Of a stretch of 64,000 nt of DNA, positions 1-11,253 are shown one piece after another (the stretch's first letter is position 1; each line of letters opens with the position of its first letter). Under the pieces are notes generated by a model, which saw nothing but the letters and a program-made list of their open reading frames with translations, ran no database searches and was not told the origin of the DNA. The stretch lies in the NCBI GenBank assembly GCA_029531795.1, contig JAPEIS010000007.1, positions 1,488,001-1,552,000 of the forward strand. Direction: 5' to 3'. A program made the translations under genes and the position numbers. This DNA is from Sclerotinia nivalis (taxonomy: Eukaryota; Ascomycota; Leotiomycetes; Helotiales; Sclerotiniaceae).

Positions 1-437
1 TTCCTGATGGTCAGGTTCAAGGCGCAACAACTACACCCGTTGTCGGTGCTTCGATCACACAGATTCCTGATGGCCAAGTTCAAGGTGCCACTTCCGTCGC
101 AACACCCCCAGCCAGTGCTCCTATCAGCCAAATCTCCGATGGACAAGTTCAAGGCGCCACATCTACGGCTGCGCTCTCCTCGGCAGTTATTTCCCAAATT
201 CCTGATGGTCAAATCCAAGCCACTACTGCCGCCACACTCGTAACTAGCACTTCTTCTCTTGCTGATCCAGTCATCTCCCAAATTCCTGATGGGCAGATCC
301 AAGCCCCCACCGCAACGAATGCTACCTACGCCAGTGCAACAGCTACCCCAGCTACATTCACTGGCGCTGCCAACACTATCCAAATTGGTGGATCCCTAGC
401 TGCTGCTGTTATTGGTCTCGTTGCTGCTCTCTTGTAG
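1..437 (+). CDS. PIR-repeat GPI-type cell-wall protein, C-terminal part
   Basis: The reading frame is open from the window edge (codons start at position 3) to TAG at 435-437, giving about 144 residues. At least five copies of an SQIPDGQ(V/I)QA-type motif are visible, near positions 1, 61, 130, 198 and 280. This is the PIR internal repeat that links fungal wall proteins to beta-1,3-glucan through the repeat glutamine (family knowledge). The last ~20 residues are hydrophobic ([16 protein letters not shown]) and end at the stop, as in a GPI-attachment signal, with small residues just before. No four-cysteine C-terminal PIR domain is seen. Likely secreted and wall-bound. The N-terminus lies outside the window. 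Confidence 0.85.
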   Translation, partial: PDGQVQGATTTPVVGASITQIPDGQVQGATSVATPPASAPISQISDGQVQGATSTAALSSAVISQIPDGQIQATTAATLVTSTSSLADPVISQIPDGQIQAPTATNATYASATATPATFTGAANTIQIGGSLAAAVIGLVAALL

Positions 438-2480
438 AGTCGGCATACCACATCACACGATGAAACAATTTCCTTTCTTGGTAATACTTTTTTCAAACCA
501 AACATACTTCTTACTATTATGAAGGATTTAATGAGGGATAACTCGCTGGAGAATGGAATGGAGTGGAAAATGGGACACTCCTGGATGCACCTTTGGTTTG
601 GAATTCCACATCACATACAATAGGTATCGGTGTTCGTGGGTTTAATAGGCATAGGCATAGGATAAGGTCATACGGACTTGATTATCACATCACAACATAT
701 CATTTCATAGGATGAAATGATTGGGTACATAGTGGAGGGGATCGAAAATTTGCAGATATCTGGCTATGATATGATTCTAGGATAAATAATGAACAATGCA
801 TACGATTTAGTAATGCACTCAGCGAGTTTCAATTTCAGACACAGTTACTCATCTCCTTATAAATTTTTCGGCATGTGTGTGAATCGCTGTTAGTTTCTCA
901 TATTTTTATCTAATTCTGTACGAATTTATCTTCCACCAGCAAAATCTCTATCCAGTACCGGCGTATATTTTCATTTTGTTGATGAGTCTAGTGCCCATCC
1001 ACATCTATCACCATCAAGGTCCGACTCCGTTCACTAGTCCACCTTTCTACTTCTTAGTCTACCCAACTAGTCTACCCATCTAGCACATACCAAAATAGAT
1101 ACACCTATTCTACTAACTAAATACGCAACTACTAGCTTCCCGCCAAATCTGCACCCCACCACCAGCTTTTTTAGCTTAATGCCAAACTTTATCTAAATAT
1201 ATAGTATTTCTAGTCGAGTAGGAACTAGAGCTAGAGCTAGAGCTAGGCCTAGACTAGAGCTATAATCCGTTGGGACTACTAAAATTTAACTTCACTCTAA
1301 TTTTCGTATGTACGATTCTTCGAGATAAAAAACCCTCCTTTAGGGGCGTGGGATTGAGATTGAGATGAAGTTACCTCATCCGTGCCGCCAAAAGGTCCGC
1401 ATCTCGTGTAACTAGTACATGCTTTAAAATAGTATAAATGTCCGTCATTTCTCCTAGTTCCCGAGTTGCGGACATTCTGCAGCACGAGCGTTTGTTTGTT
1501 ATCTACATTGTTACCTAGATATCCTTAGAGCTGTCTTGGGTCTTGGCAGGAACAAAACTTTATTTGTTTTCGTGAGTCTGGACTTTGTGCATAATGATGG
1601 ATCGATGATGAGTTGCGCGATGTGCGATGTGTTTAGTCGTATCGTGCCTTGGTTTACAATGGCGGCATTATGTTACGGAAGGTCTCTCGACTTTCAAGAT
1701 GATTCTGTTATTGTCACTTTTTACTATACCTGTATCAAGCTCGGTGAATCATATCAATAATTTGTGCTAGAAATACATATGTGCACTTCAGATATCCAAG
1801 TCTTGAGATTTCGGTAGAATGTAGGCAAATATGATATTGCATGTACTGATAATAACACTCGATTATGAAACCACTTTCGTCCAATTCATCACATATAAAT
1901 CATGCATGATTACACGACGGCTTCAAATTTCAAATACTGCTGTTCATGCGAAGAATTAGTCACAATAGGCTGGTGTAACTAAAAGATGAAGCTATTTTTA
2001 TCAAACCTCGGATAAGATAAGAGTCCTTTGCTTGATATTATTGTCTTTAATATATACATAGCGAGATTGTTCAATGTGATCGCAACAATGGCTTCAGTTT
2101 CGAAAGTTTACGGAGCAGACCAATTCACTTTTCCCCTATTGTTAAAACTTCGAACCTCGCTTGTCGCTAAGCGACAGCAATGCCAGAACAATACGATCCA
2201 TAGGAAATGGAGTATAGGCATTAATAAAAGATGGTAAACAATGCTCTAAACAATATATTGTATTGTAAATATAGTATGTTCGACTTTCACGATGTGATTT
2301 TGAAGTGTCTATGCTCTTGCTGTGTTTTATGTCTTCACCCCCTTCCCTTCATTTCGTCAGAATCTCGCTTCAGCTCTTTCGATCATCTAACTATACTTTT
2401 TACCACAGCAAATCTTTCTTCATACGACAGTAGTACGAAAACACCAGCACATCATATCTATCGCTATCGTTCCTCCACCC
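438..2480. other. intergenic, no supported gene
   Basis: About 2 kb of AT-rich DNA. Short open frames here lack a convincing start, splice context or family resemblance. Positions 1215-1260 hold a low-complexity CTAGAG/CTAGAC run. No transposon or RNA gene was recognised. Confidence 0.5.
1215..1262. repeat. CTAGAG short tandem repeat
   Basis: An imperfect hexamer run (AGAGCT/CTAGAG units) in intergenic DNA, with no coding context. Confidence 0.6.
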
Positions 2481-3116
2481 ATTGACTCCTACCTCATCCT
2501 TTCGATCTCCCGAGCGCCTCCAAATCCGAGATCTTTAAGGCCTGGAAACGACTAGCTCATTCCCTCCACCCAGACAAGAGCCCAGATCTAGACAAGAAAG
2601 AGCGCTCCCAGGAGCTACAAGACGCGTATGATGCCATGAAGACGGCAAGAGCACGCGAGCACCATGATGTTTTTCGGGACCAATACTTGGCTGCTCTTGA
2701 AGCAGCAAAGTTAGCAGCGGAAGCCGCAGCACTGACTTCAAGAGAAGTGAAGGAAGGAGAATGATGCTTTTCGCGTCCAAAAAGAGAAGAAAGACAAGAA
2801 AGAAAGAGCCGATAAACGCATATCCGAAGAGGAAGCATGGCTGGTTGCCGATATCCTCGAAATCATTCACTACAGAGGACTATCTCCCATCAAACGAGCT
2901 CATTATAGAGCACAAAAGCACTGGGAGTGTCGGATGCCTGATTTTTCCAAGTTCAAGAATCGGATACACGGCAGCTATCATGCCAGAGAGCGCATGCACT
3001 GCGAAGTACGAAATAGCCTCATCAAAACCATTACACGGCGGAGGGCGAAGACTCAACACCTGTACGTGGTGCCCTCTACGAACCTCCAGCTCTCTATTGA
3101 GAGTCTGCAGAGCTAA
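2428..3116 (+). pseudogene. J-domain (DnaJ-like) gene, frameshifted
   Basis: Three consecutive reading-frame segments make one J-domain protein. Up to about 2500 the frame reads PPPIDSYLILSI, the start of a J domain. From about 2503 to 2765 another frame reads SASKSEIFKAWKRLAHSLHP and then DK, giving the diagnostic HPDK tripeptide region and helix III, followed by an Ala/Glu-rich helix ending in TGA near 2762. A third frame, from about 2758 to the stop at 3114-3116, continues with a Lys/Glu-rich helix (KEKKDKKERADKRISEEEAW) and a basic C-terminus. The shift inside helix I-II and the second near 2760 have no GT-AG intron that would restore phase, and no ATG precedes the first segment in frame. 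J proteins stimulate Hsp70 ATPase (family knowledge). Most likely a decayed gene; sequence error is the alternative. Confidence 0.65.
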
Positions 3117-4109
3117 GATTGAGTCATTTGATGGAATCGGATACATTGGAAGAGAGAGAGAGGGTTTCCCGATTACGATATTCACGATGGAGGGGTTATT
3201 ACGATTTTACAGCATCAATATCTTCGAAAGGATGAACGAACATCAACCCAAAATACGGACGATGGCTACAGAAGCCCTGGTTAGATTCAACATCTGCTAT
3301 CGATTATTACCTCAATACGAGATATGATACGCCTAGTAAGTCCCTTCTATTCCAGAAGGATCTTTTCGATACGGAATTTGCTATTGTTTTATTCGCATTT
3401 TATACCTTTTTTCGACAATCGATTATCGAAAACACATTCATTTTAACATTACGATTATCACGAAACAGAGAATACTATCATTTATCAATTAATGCTATGC
3501 TCTGGGCATCGATACGATATTACGCCTTTTCCTCGATTTTACGAAAATATTTTTTGTGTATGTATAGATAGGGTTAGGGCCACGCCCCACTATAATTACA
3601 TTCAAACGACCGATATTCTATTCGGCGGTTTCGATTATTTACATTCAAATAAAGCTGGAGATCATCATATCTAGGAAGATATACAAAGAAGCTAATGAAT
3701 GAGTTCGAGCTGAGGAGAGTGGTGCCTCTCAGTTGCTTTTCACTAGTATGAGGACCCTTTTGCTGTGCTGGAGGTAATCTTGACGGAGATGACTCTTGAC
3801 CTTTGTGGGAAGTGGGTGTCGGAATAGCAGATTGGATCGAAGAAGAAGATTATATCAGTGGGATGCTTTAATTAGCAAGGGGTAGGGGGAGAGCGAAGAA
3901 GGAAAGGTCTTAGAGGATGAAGATATCGGGCTTTGTTCCCCAGTATTAGTTTTCACTTGCCCTCAATCAACATTTCAAGGGTTGAAAAGAAACCCAAACT
4001 ATACAAACTATATGCTAGCTAGCATACAACTCCTCATAGCATCAACTAGGAGCTCATAGAGCCCCTAGCCGTCCTAGATAGTCTTAGACTCAGTGTGGAC
4101 GTTAAATCA

Positions 4110-4148
<39 letters not shown>

Positions 4149-5035
4149 CCATTACACGGCAGCAATACTTCATACACCATGCCCGAAGTCAAACGGCACC
4201 AGCACTATTATCCGAGAAACAGAAATCCAAGCAGAACCAAGAACTTCATGCCAGTTTCCAAGCTCTTGGACAAGAGAGTATCAATTACGAAAAACAGCCA
4301 TACGAACGAACAGCGACAATTCATCTCCTTGGAAGCTCTCCGAACAATCGGTCCTTGCAGCCATTTTCTTGTTGAAAATAACACACCTGATTGTTTCGAG
4401 CCCGCGCGCTGTTCCTGGGAGTCTTTCGCTGAAATATCTCGTCCACTAGGGGGGCAGATGCTAGTAAAATCTGTATGGCCATCAGCAAGTTGTGGAACCA
4501 CGCATTATGTGGATTCGTTGCCGAGAGGATGGAGCTTATGATGGAGAGAAGCATGAGTGTTTCTATTGTCCGCTGGGACGGGGATGGATTTTTAATGTCC
4601 GACTAGTGATAGATTACTAGATTAGTCTTTGTGTCTTTAGTTTCAGGCGCTTAGTGCATTCGTATAACAAGTTGTACAATTTTCTTTCGGTAACCTTCTC
4701 TCTAGAATATAACTCGCATCATTCGGGGCTTCCAAAAGTCTTGAACATATGCATATGATATTGCAAAAGTTGTCTGTGGGGCTGAGGTGTGTAGCAATTT
4801 GATTTGATTTAGTTTTTTTGCCTGTAAATTACTTAGAAGGTCTGATCTATGAACTCAATCTCTTCGAGGAATGCACTTGAGATATTTCCAAAAGCAACAG
4901 AACGGGTATTCGCAATCCTACCGACCCAATGCACCTTTTTTAAGTACTCCTAAAGCCACACTCCTCCCAATTTATGCAGCCTACGATCAATCCAACTCCA
5001 TTTCCCCATACTCGTAACTCCTTTGAAATGCATTC
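3117..5035. other. intergenic with microsatellite
   Basis: About 1.9 kb without a supported gene. It contains the AATC microsatellite at 4105-4146. Open frames through 4093-4541 begin inside that repeat and look like chance. A fragment near 4500-4610 may be coding debris, but nothing was recognised. Confidence 0.5.
4105..4146. repeat. (AATC)n microsatellite
   Basis: About ten tandem AATC units. Open frames across it read as NQSI/INQS repeats, which explains the apparent ORFs on the plus strand here. Confidence 0.9.
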
Positions 5036-6041
5036 TTAGTCTATCTCCATTTCGTCATAAACATCGTAATCATCGGCGTCTCCTAGTCCTATTTCTCCTG
5101 CAGGAATTTTTTGCAAAGAAATTGCGTTTGTCGTCCAATCCATATCGTCCATAGGTCGTTCCCCAATCTCTTGAAGTGCCAACTCCATTTTGTGTCTGGC
5201 GGCTTGCATATCTATTACACTAAGCTTTTCCCAATCGTCAAGTTCAATCCACAGCTTGTGGAACTTCAATTGCCTCGTTTGATCCGAAAACAAACTCATG
5301 AGGTCTTCGGCTTGTTGTGTCATACGTTGTAGTTCGCGACTGGAACATATATGGCGATGGGTGGCAGAGTTCCTTATCCGAACAGCATCAGTCAGACATC
5401 GATGGAGAGGTTTACTGTGTGAGGCAAGAGCTTCTGCTGGGATGTTTTCTGGAAGAAAAGTTCTCCATGTAGACAGTTCAACCGCTTCCGAGCACGTCCA
5501 ATTGTTCCTTTGTAGTAGGTCGGGAATCCATCGCGATGCAAAGGTATAACATCCCTCCTCCATGATCCGCTGCATCATACCAAGAATGTAATGTTGTACT
5601 TCATAAGGCAGGCCAAGGTCTGGGGAGGAGTATGCAGGATTCGAGGCATTATACGCGTGGCGCACCGGCGAAGATTGCGAGATTGGCGTAACCTATATGG
5701 AACCATAAGATTAGCATGTTTTTTTGAGCAAATGTGTGAGTACCTACCATAGTCCAAACCTCGCCACGATTTGCTGCTCTTGATCTGCCAGGGTAATCAC
5801 GCGGTGCCCATTGACTAGCGCTCAGCCCACCAGAACTTTTCCGTAGCTCATTGTGTGACAGTCCTCCGTCTAAGATTATTTTGCGGGGAGTTTCAATAGC
5901 TCGATTCTTACTCGTCTCTCGCGACGGATGGGAGTAAGTAGATACTGGTACATTCTCTCGCAAGGTATTATAGCTAGAGCCACTGGAACTCGGAGAGCGA
6001 TAGTTTCCTGGGGCCCAGATACTCGTTCTAAGCCCGCTCAT
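5036..6041 (-). CDS. hypothetical protein with two WAP(G/R)xY motifs
   Basis: Two exons, complement(5748..6041, 5036..5692), joined across a 55-nt GTAGGT...ATATAG intron in phase 0, give 316 residues. The start is the ATG at 6041 (MSGLRTSIWAPGNY). The frame is open about 80 nt further upstream but has no ATG, and an intron acceptor could lie near 6124, so an extra 5' exon is possible. Residues 1-98 are Ser/Pro/Arg-rich and disordered, with two similar motifs, IWAPGNYRSP and QWAPRDYPGR. The second exon is predicted helical (LPYEVQHYILGMMQRIMEEG and after) and ends with an acidic tail. No catalytic motif was recognised. It looks like a fungal-specific protein of unknown role. Confidence 0.75.
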
Positions 6042-7397
6042 ACTTTCTTTACATTCGGATAGTGAAGTAAACTTTGCTTTGTGGGCGTTTATTTCTAGTG
6101 GAGAACAAACTCTTTGGCGGGACCTAAATGAGTGTGATACGGAAAGAAACCACAATCAAATGAAGACAGTAATAAATATGGAAAACTCAAGTTGAATGAT
6201 ACAGTCACATGTAAATAAATATTTGAACGAACTTGCGTTTTAACAAGAAAATGTTGTCAATCGTTATTGAATTTTGACACCACAGCACATCTTCGTTCTT
6301 TCCAGCCGCATAGAACATATCAATCATACGTAGCACCCCGTAGTGGCATCTCTCGGCCGGAACAACAGATTTTCCGACATTTTAAGATTTCGAACTGATA
6401 TAAAAGTAAGTCATCCCACCAACCAATGTAATCTTCATTGATGTGAAAATGACTTCACCGCTTGTCGTTCTATGTCTTTTGTGAGATTAGGGTTTTGCCA
6501 AAGTGTTCGACGCTGCGGAGTAAGTATACTGTTACGAAAAAGCTCGATTTCTTTGCTCTGAAAGGAGAGAATGATATACCCAATGACTTGGAGGATGCAG
6601 TGTATGGCTCGAAATTTTTATGTTCCGTTGGCCATAGAAACTTCGAGGCTGTTGCTAAACCGAACTACCTGATGTATCGTGAATAATGACAATCATCAAA
6701 GAAAGAAGGGGAAATGGGCACAATAATTCTAGCACAAGGTATCTACGGTGGGGTGTCGAGTTTATTGAATTTGTGCGAGTCTACAATGGGATGATGACAG
6801 ACGCAACGCGCGCACTTCAAGAACATTCCTTTTCTGAATTTGCGTAACCAAATTTACAATGCTCTAAAGCAGGGGCCCAATATGCCTTTGATCGAGGAAA
6901 CAACCTCTTCTACGGCTTGAAGCCTTTCTACCACAACCTAAAGTTATTTCAATGCTATCACAGATCAAGCGATCCCGAACCGCCTCCTCTATATCGATCG
7001 TTCAATACCGTACGAAGGTATATATTATTACGCAGTACAACAATCATGTGTGATCATCATGTGTTCTCCTTGTCGGCATTTCTCGACTTTACTTAGGCGA
7101 GTGCTGTCAAATTTAAACTCATGCTAATACGGTTGAGCTAACTCGTTCGCACCAGCAGACTCATCTAAAATGAAAGCCGTACAATCCGTACCATGCTTCC
7201 ACTTTCTTGTATATAGTTCTTCCAAATCTCAACACCTTGATCGTAAACCCCAAGCCATTCGACAGAAAGTCACACAGTAAAACGAAGCACTTTCAAACTT
7301 ACACGCTCAAGGCAGAACACCCCCTTCGTCCGTAATTATAATTCTACCAAAAGTATTACAATCAATAACGTCCTTGAAAACACCATAGGATTACAAA
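6042..7397. other. intergenic, no supported gene
   Basis: About 1.35 kb between two divergent genes. Short frames (for example 6462-6686) lack any family support. No repeat or RNA was recognised. Confidence 0.5.
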
Positions 7398-8435
7398 ATG
7401 TCGAATTCGTACGTCCGTCCTCCTCATTATCAAAGGCATTATCAGTCCATGGTGTTGAACCTTTGCAGCATCTATCCATACTTCGAGACAGATGGCTTCG
7501 ATCGGGCTTACAATGCCGAGCTTGCTTCCGTCGCTTCACAATATCCAGGAACTGGTTTGGATTTTTGCTACTACTGGACTGAGAAAGTCCTGTGGGACAA
7601 ATTTCAATTGTCTAGTGCATATGGCGAGTTTCCTGGCCGATACGGTGGTCCCGGTTATATCGTTCAACAACAAATCGGAAGCATCCAAATGCCAGCCACT
7701 CCAGGATCAGCTCAACAAGTTCCAGGCATAGCTCCAACTTCTTTGCAACAGACCTTGGAGACCCCAAGCAGCACCGCAAAGCCTGCTGAACCGATCCCGG
7801 AACAAGCCCCAGGGGTACCCGAAGTCTATGGAACACCTGCTTCTGTACCTGCTCAGGAACGAGTGGATCTTCTCGCAATGCCATCTGTTCCGCACTCTGA
7901 TCAGCCATCTCAAGGACCAGGCAGAAACCACATTGGGGGTTATCTCAAACCTAACGATCCGTCAGCTTCTTTACCCACACCAACATCGCAAGATTTAGCC
8001 AAAGAGACACTCAAACGCGACAGTTCACGAACTCCACAGGCTATCAGCGAGGCTCCAGAATTAACTGTGAAATCCGATCCTCAAATTGAAACCCCTTCAT
8101 CCCTCTTAGCTGCTCGGCTTGCTTCCCCTGGTATTTCCAACCCCAGTTCAGTGTCTACTATAGCACCTTTCACACCACCCATATCATTCGAGCCTCTTCC
8201 CCCTCTCTTAAACCCAGATTTACTTTACAAAGATCCTACCACTGGTGAAGTTATCACGATGAAGATGTTTGAGCGTCGATGCCTTAGTCGTGGTGCTCAA
8301 ATCGCAATTGACCATGCTCAAGCTGCTGTCAAAAGCGAACCGTCTCGTATGACAAAACCTTTAGCCCGTGGAATATTAGAAAAGTCACTTACTACCGCGT
8401 TGGCCAGTATCATCCAAGAACAAACTCAACAGTAA
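7398..8435 (+). CDS. hypothetical protein, Pro/Ser-rich
   Basis: A single 345-residue frame from ATG at 7398 (AAAATGTC context) to TAA at 8433-8435. Residues 1-85 are aromatic-rich and probably folded (YYWTEKVLWDKFQ segment). Residues ~90-290 are Pro/Gln/Ser/Thr-rich and disordered. A short conserved-looking segment follows (YKDPTTGEVITMKMFERRCL), then a helical tail. No known domain was recognised. Codon usage and length support a real gene. It sits in a run of unrecognised, probably lineage-specific genes. Confidence 0.7.
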   Translation: MSNSYVRPPHYQRHYQSMVLNLCSIYPYFETDGFDRAYNAELASVASQYPGTGLDFCYYWTEKVLWDKFQLSSAYGEFPGRYGGPGYIVQQQIGSIQMPATPGSAQQVPGIAPTSLQQTLETPSSTAKPAEPIPEQAPGVPEVYGTPASVPAQERVDLLAMPSVPHSDQPSQGPGRNHIGGYLKPNDPSASLPTPTSQDLAKETLKRDSSRTPQAISEAPELTVKSDPQIETPSSLLAARLASPGISNPSSVSTIAPFTPPISFEPLPPLLNPDLLYKDPTTGEVITMKMFERRCLSRGAQIAIDHAQAAVKSEPSRMTKPLARGILEKSLTTALASIIQEQTQQ

Positions 8436-9358
8436 AGATTGGCTGTCTTTGAGCTACGACCAAATCGATCTACTACTGAATCGTAGTCACTTACATAGGC
8501 AGTATCCTATATTGTATCTGAACTATGCCGAGTAGGTAGTGTGGGATGCAACCGAAAGAAAGCATATCATAAAAAGGAGTTGCCATCGGATCTTCAGCGC
8601 CAACTCAAACAACGACTTCTTTCCTTCGAGCTAAACTCCAAGATATTCGAAATATTTGGGACTAGCATCTGACAACCCCAATCCCCCCAACTCGACAGGG
8701 CATACACAGGCCTTGCATTATGAGTTCTGAACATTTCTCTTTTCCCTTACTGATTGAGTCTCAGTTTCATTGTTTCATTCCCATTGGCTACTGTTGTTAT
8801 TCTACCACCAAACAACGAGCTAGGATGCAACTGCTTGTTATTTGCAATATTCAAGCCAGCGATGAGCGTGTATTATTGACTACAAAGAGATAGGCAAGAC
8901 ACCTAGAGCCCGCGGGATTCCCTCCCCCTTTAGTTCAGATTTTAGTATCAACTCATTTAAGCGTGGCACAATTCTTGCTTCCTTTTTGTGATTTTTGAAA
9001 GGTGCAGCATAAATCGTATGTGATATAATAAGAATGCGGCCCGTAGTATATAAGAGCAGAGTGTCTCACGGACATGACACACACAGAGGCATGAGTTATC
9101 TGAAGTACCTAGTATGTAGATAAATCAAAACTATAACTCTATGATCATTTCAATTTTATTGACACCTATGAACTATACCGAAAAATATCGGTAAATGAAT
9201 CGCTGATACTCTTTCCAAGATCAGAGGGTATTATAGTCCGCACCTTTCTCCCCTGTATTGAAAACTCATATCTGCGCAACGCATCTTGTTCATCTTCACA
9301 ACTTTACAAAGACGCAGAATCCATTCTCAATGAATCAATCATCACGATTCACCAAACA
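8436..9358. other. intergenic
   Basis: About 0.9 kb of AT-rich DNA with no supported gene or RNA. It includes the presumed promoter of the ORF starting at 9359. Confidence 0.5.
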
Positions 9359-9882
9359 ATGGAGGGTAATCCACACATCAAAGATGAACCAAATGATGAT
9401 TCGCTCCCATCCTTCACTAGACCGCTGAGCATAGAAGGGACTTCCAGGCTTGTCAATACAGAAAACTGTGTTTCCTCCAAGCTATCATCTTTGGGAGCTG
9501 AGATCCAAGCCAAATTGGAGCCGGATCGTCATCTTGCAACCTGATCTCCTATGCCAAATCCAGCTTTGTACACCTTAGCAGACTGCAGTTGTAAGTACAA
9601 ACTAAATTAAAACCACTTTCCACATGCAAATCACATCATATTCAATATTCCAGATATATCCAGATCGGTGCACACAATAGTGATCTGAGGAACTTACAGC
9701 ATTTAGTTCGAATCGGAGCCATGACGAAGGGATTTCTACCTAGTAGGTATTGGAAGACTATGGTAGGTTTTACTGGTCCGCTTATTCTTCTTAAGAGTAT
9801 TTTAGGAGCGGATTTAAATAATCGGAGATTGCATTTCGGGAGGGACGGGTTTTTAGGGAGTTTGCGAGATGGGATGGGATAG
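9359..9882 (+). CDS. uncertain gene or relic, two coding segments
   Basis: The ATG at 9359 opens 61 residues (MEGNPHIKDEPNDDSLPSF...) and stops at 9544. A second segment, in a different frame, runs from before 9545 across a clear GTAAGT...TTCCAG intron (about 9592-9652) to TAG at 9880-9882, and includes KGFLPSRYWKTMVGFTGPL. The two segments would need a frame change between about 9503 and 9544, where no intron is evident. Either the protein is the short 61-residue form with a spliced 3' UTR, or the gene has a frameshift. The DEPNDD stretch is acidic. The product is unknown. Confidence 0.35.
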
Positions 9883-10196
9883 GCGATGAGGTTAGTTGGT
9901 GGTAGAGATGTGGTTCACGGGCCGCGACGGGATACTTCGGATGTGGAAATTTTATGTTTACTGATCATTCATTCATGTGGGAAAGCCCATCTTTTATTTG
10001 ATCGTATTCGTATGAAGGAAGAATATGGTACGGTTTGTGTGCTGCCTAGTTTAAATTCTGATTTCATTTCAGATTTCTGATTTCATTTATTTATTGGTTG
10101 AATTCTTGTATTTGACTTCAAGATTCTTTTTGTCCACATCAAGGAACCTTGTGAATAGGAATAACCTCAAAACTCCATAATATTCATATCACAATC

Positions 10197-10821
10197 ATGC
10201 CTCATGCAACTATGGAAGGCCCACCTATTCCCTATTCAACTAGACCGAATACTACGATGCCACATTCCCTCATGTCCCTTCCGTCTCTCAAGGAATTCAT
10301 GGTACACAGACTGGTCGACGAAGGAACGCATGCCAGCACCATGGAGGTTGCCCTGAGAGATTATGCGCGTCATCGCCGCAAGATGGAAGAAGTATGTGCG
10401 GGTGCCAGCGAAAGCACAATTACTTTCATGGCGGATAAGTTGTTCTGGCGTTCTCACTGTATGTATCATGACCAATATTTACCCTCTTTACTTTGAGAAA
10501 AGTACTAACGAGAACCTAGGGCCCCAAGAAGAATATCCTAGAGAGAATTGTTTCTTGGATCCGCATGATAAGGGTGTTATTTATAGGGCATTCGCAAATG
10601 TTCGTGTTCGTGCTAGGGAACAGGAGAGATCTCGTGAGCAACAACATAGATATCGGGAGTTTTATGCTCAGGAAGCTCAGGCATGGAGCAAAAGTCTTGG
10701 GGATAAGCTTGCACGAATGGCACAGAAGGGAAAGCAGACTGAGGACCATGAGGCAGAGGATGACGAAGAGAAATTGGGTTTGCAGGCGTTGGCGCAACTT
10801 GAGATTTGTACACAGGAGTAG
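10197..10821 (+). CDS. hypothetical protein, paralogue 1 of tandem pair
   Basis: Exons 10197..10458 and 10520..10821, joined across a 61-nt GTATGT...CCTAG intron that has a TACTAAC branch site, give 187 residues. The join restores KLFWRSHWPQEEYPREN. Residues ~25-95 are helical and align with the gene at 11254: EFMVHRLV against DFMIAKLV, then FWRSHWPQEEYP against FWRQFWPAEEFP, with the intron at the same codon and phase. The C-terminal half is a charged helix, probably coiled coil, rich in Arg/Glu/Gln. No catalytic motif is seen. An alternative 3' splice (GT near 10817, AG near 10920) keeps frame and would add about 50 residues. Confidence 0.7.
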
Positions 10822-11253
10822 AAAGATGATGTGAAAGGAATGGTTTCGTTGTCTCTCGTAATTACTGCGAGGTTTTGAGACAACCTGATGATACTCTGTG
10901 CATAATTGTACATCGCATCTAGAGTTACACAGGAGTTTCTAAAGGATATTGGTAAAGAGGCGCTTGTTAAGCCTTTTGATGTACCTGAGACGATGGAATT
11001 GGCTCGTGAGTCGTTCATCAAATCTCTTGAGAATAATAAGAACATCATAACTTTATTTTTTTGCTTTTTGCTTTAGGTGACTAGGTCGCATATGATATTT
11101 CGCATCTCGAAATTCACTACCCAATTTTCTCAGCTTCAACCTATTTTGCATATAAAACATCTTCCAAGTGAAATCACTCCACTACAAACACAATCACAAA
11201 AGTTAAACATAATAAACAAACCGCTATCAGGCCACTTCAACTGCTCTTTCGTT
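10822..11253. other. spacer between tandem paralogues
   Basis: About 430 bp. The frame reading VTQEFLKDIGKEALVKPF from about 10923 to 11075 could be an extra 3' exon of the upstream gene. Otherwise this is the promoter of the downstream one. Confidence 0.4.

Noticed and set aside
1297..2485. Several short frames in the first intergenic region
   Set aside because: All are under 90 codons, with no proper ATG context or family match.
4105..4146. Short regular repeats as a CRISPR-like array
   Set aside because: Simple tetranucleotide repeat with no spacers, in a eukaryotic genome.
4093..4541. Overlapping plus-strand open frames of 118 and 148 codons
   Set aside because: Both begin inside the AATC microsatellite and read as NQSI/INQS repeats. 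There is no family resemblance and the composition beyond the repeat is not convincing.
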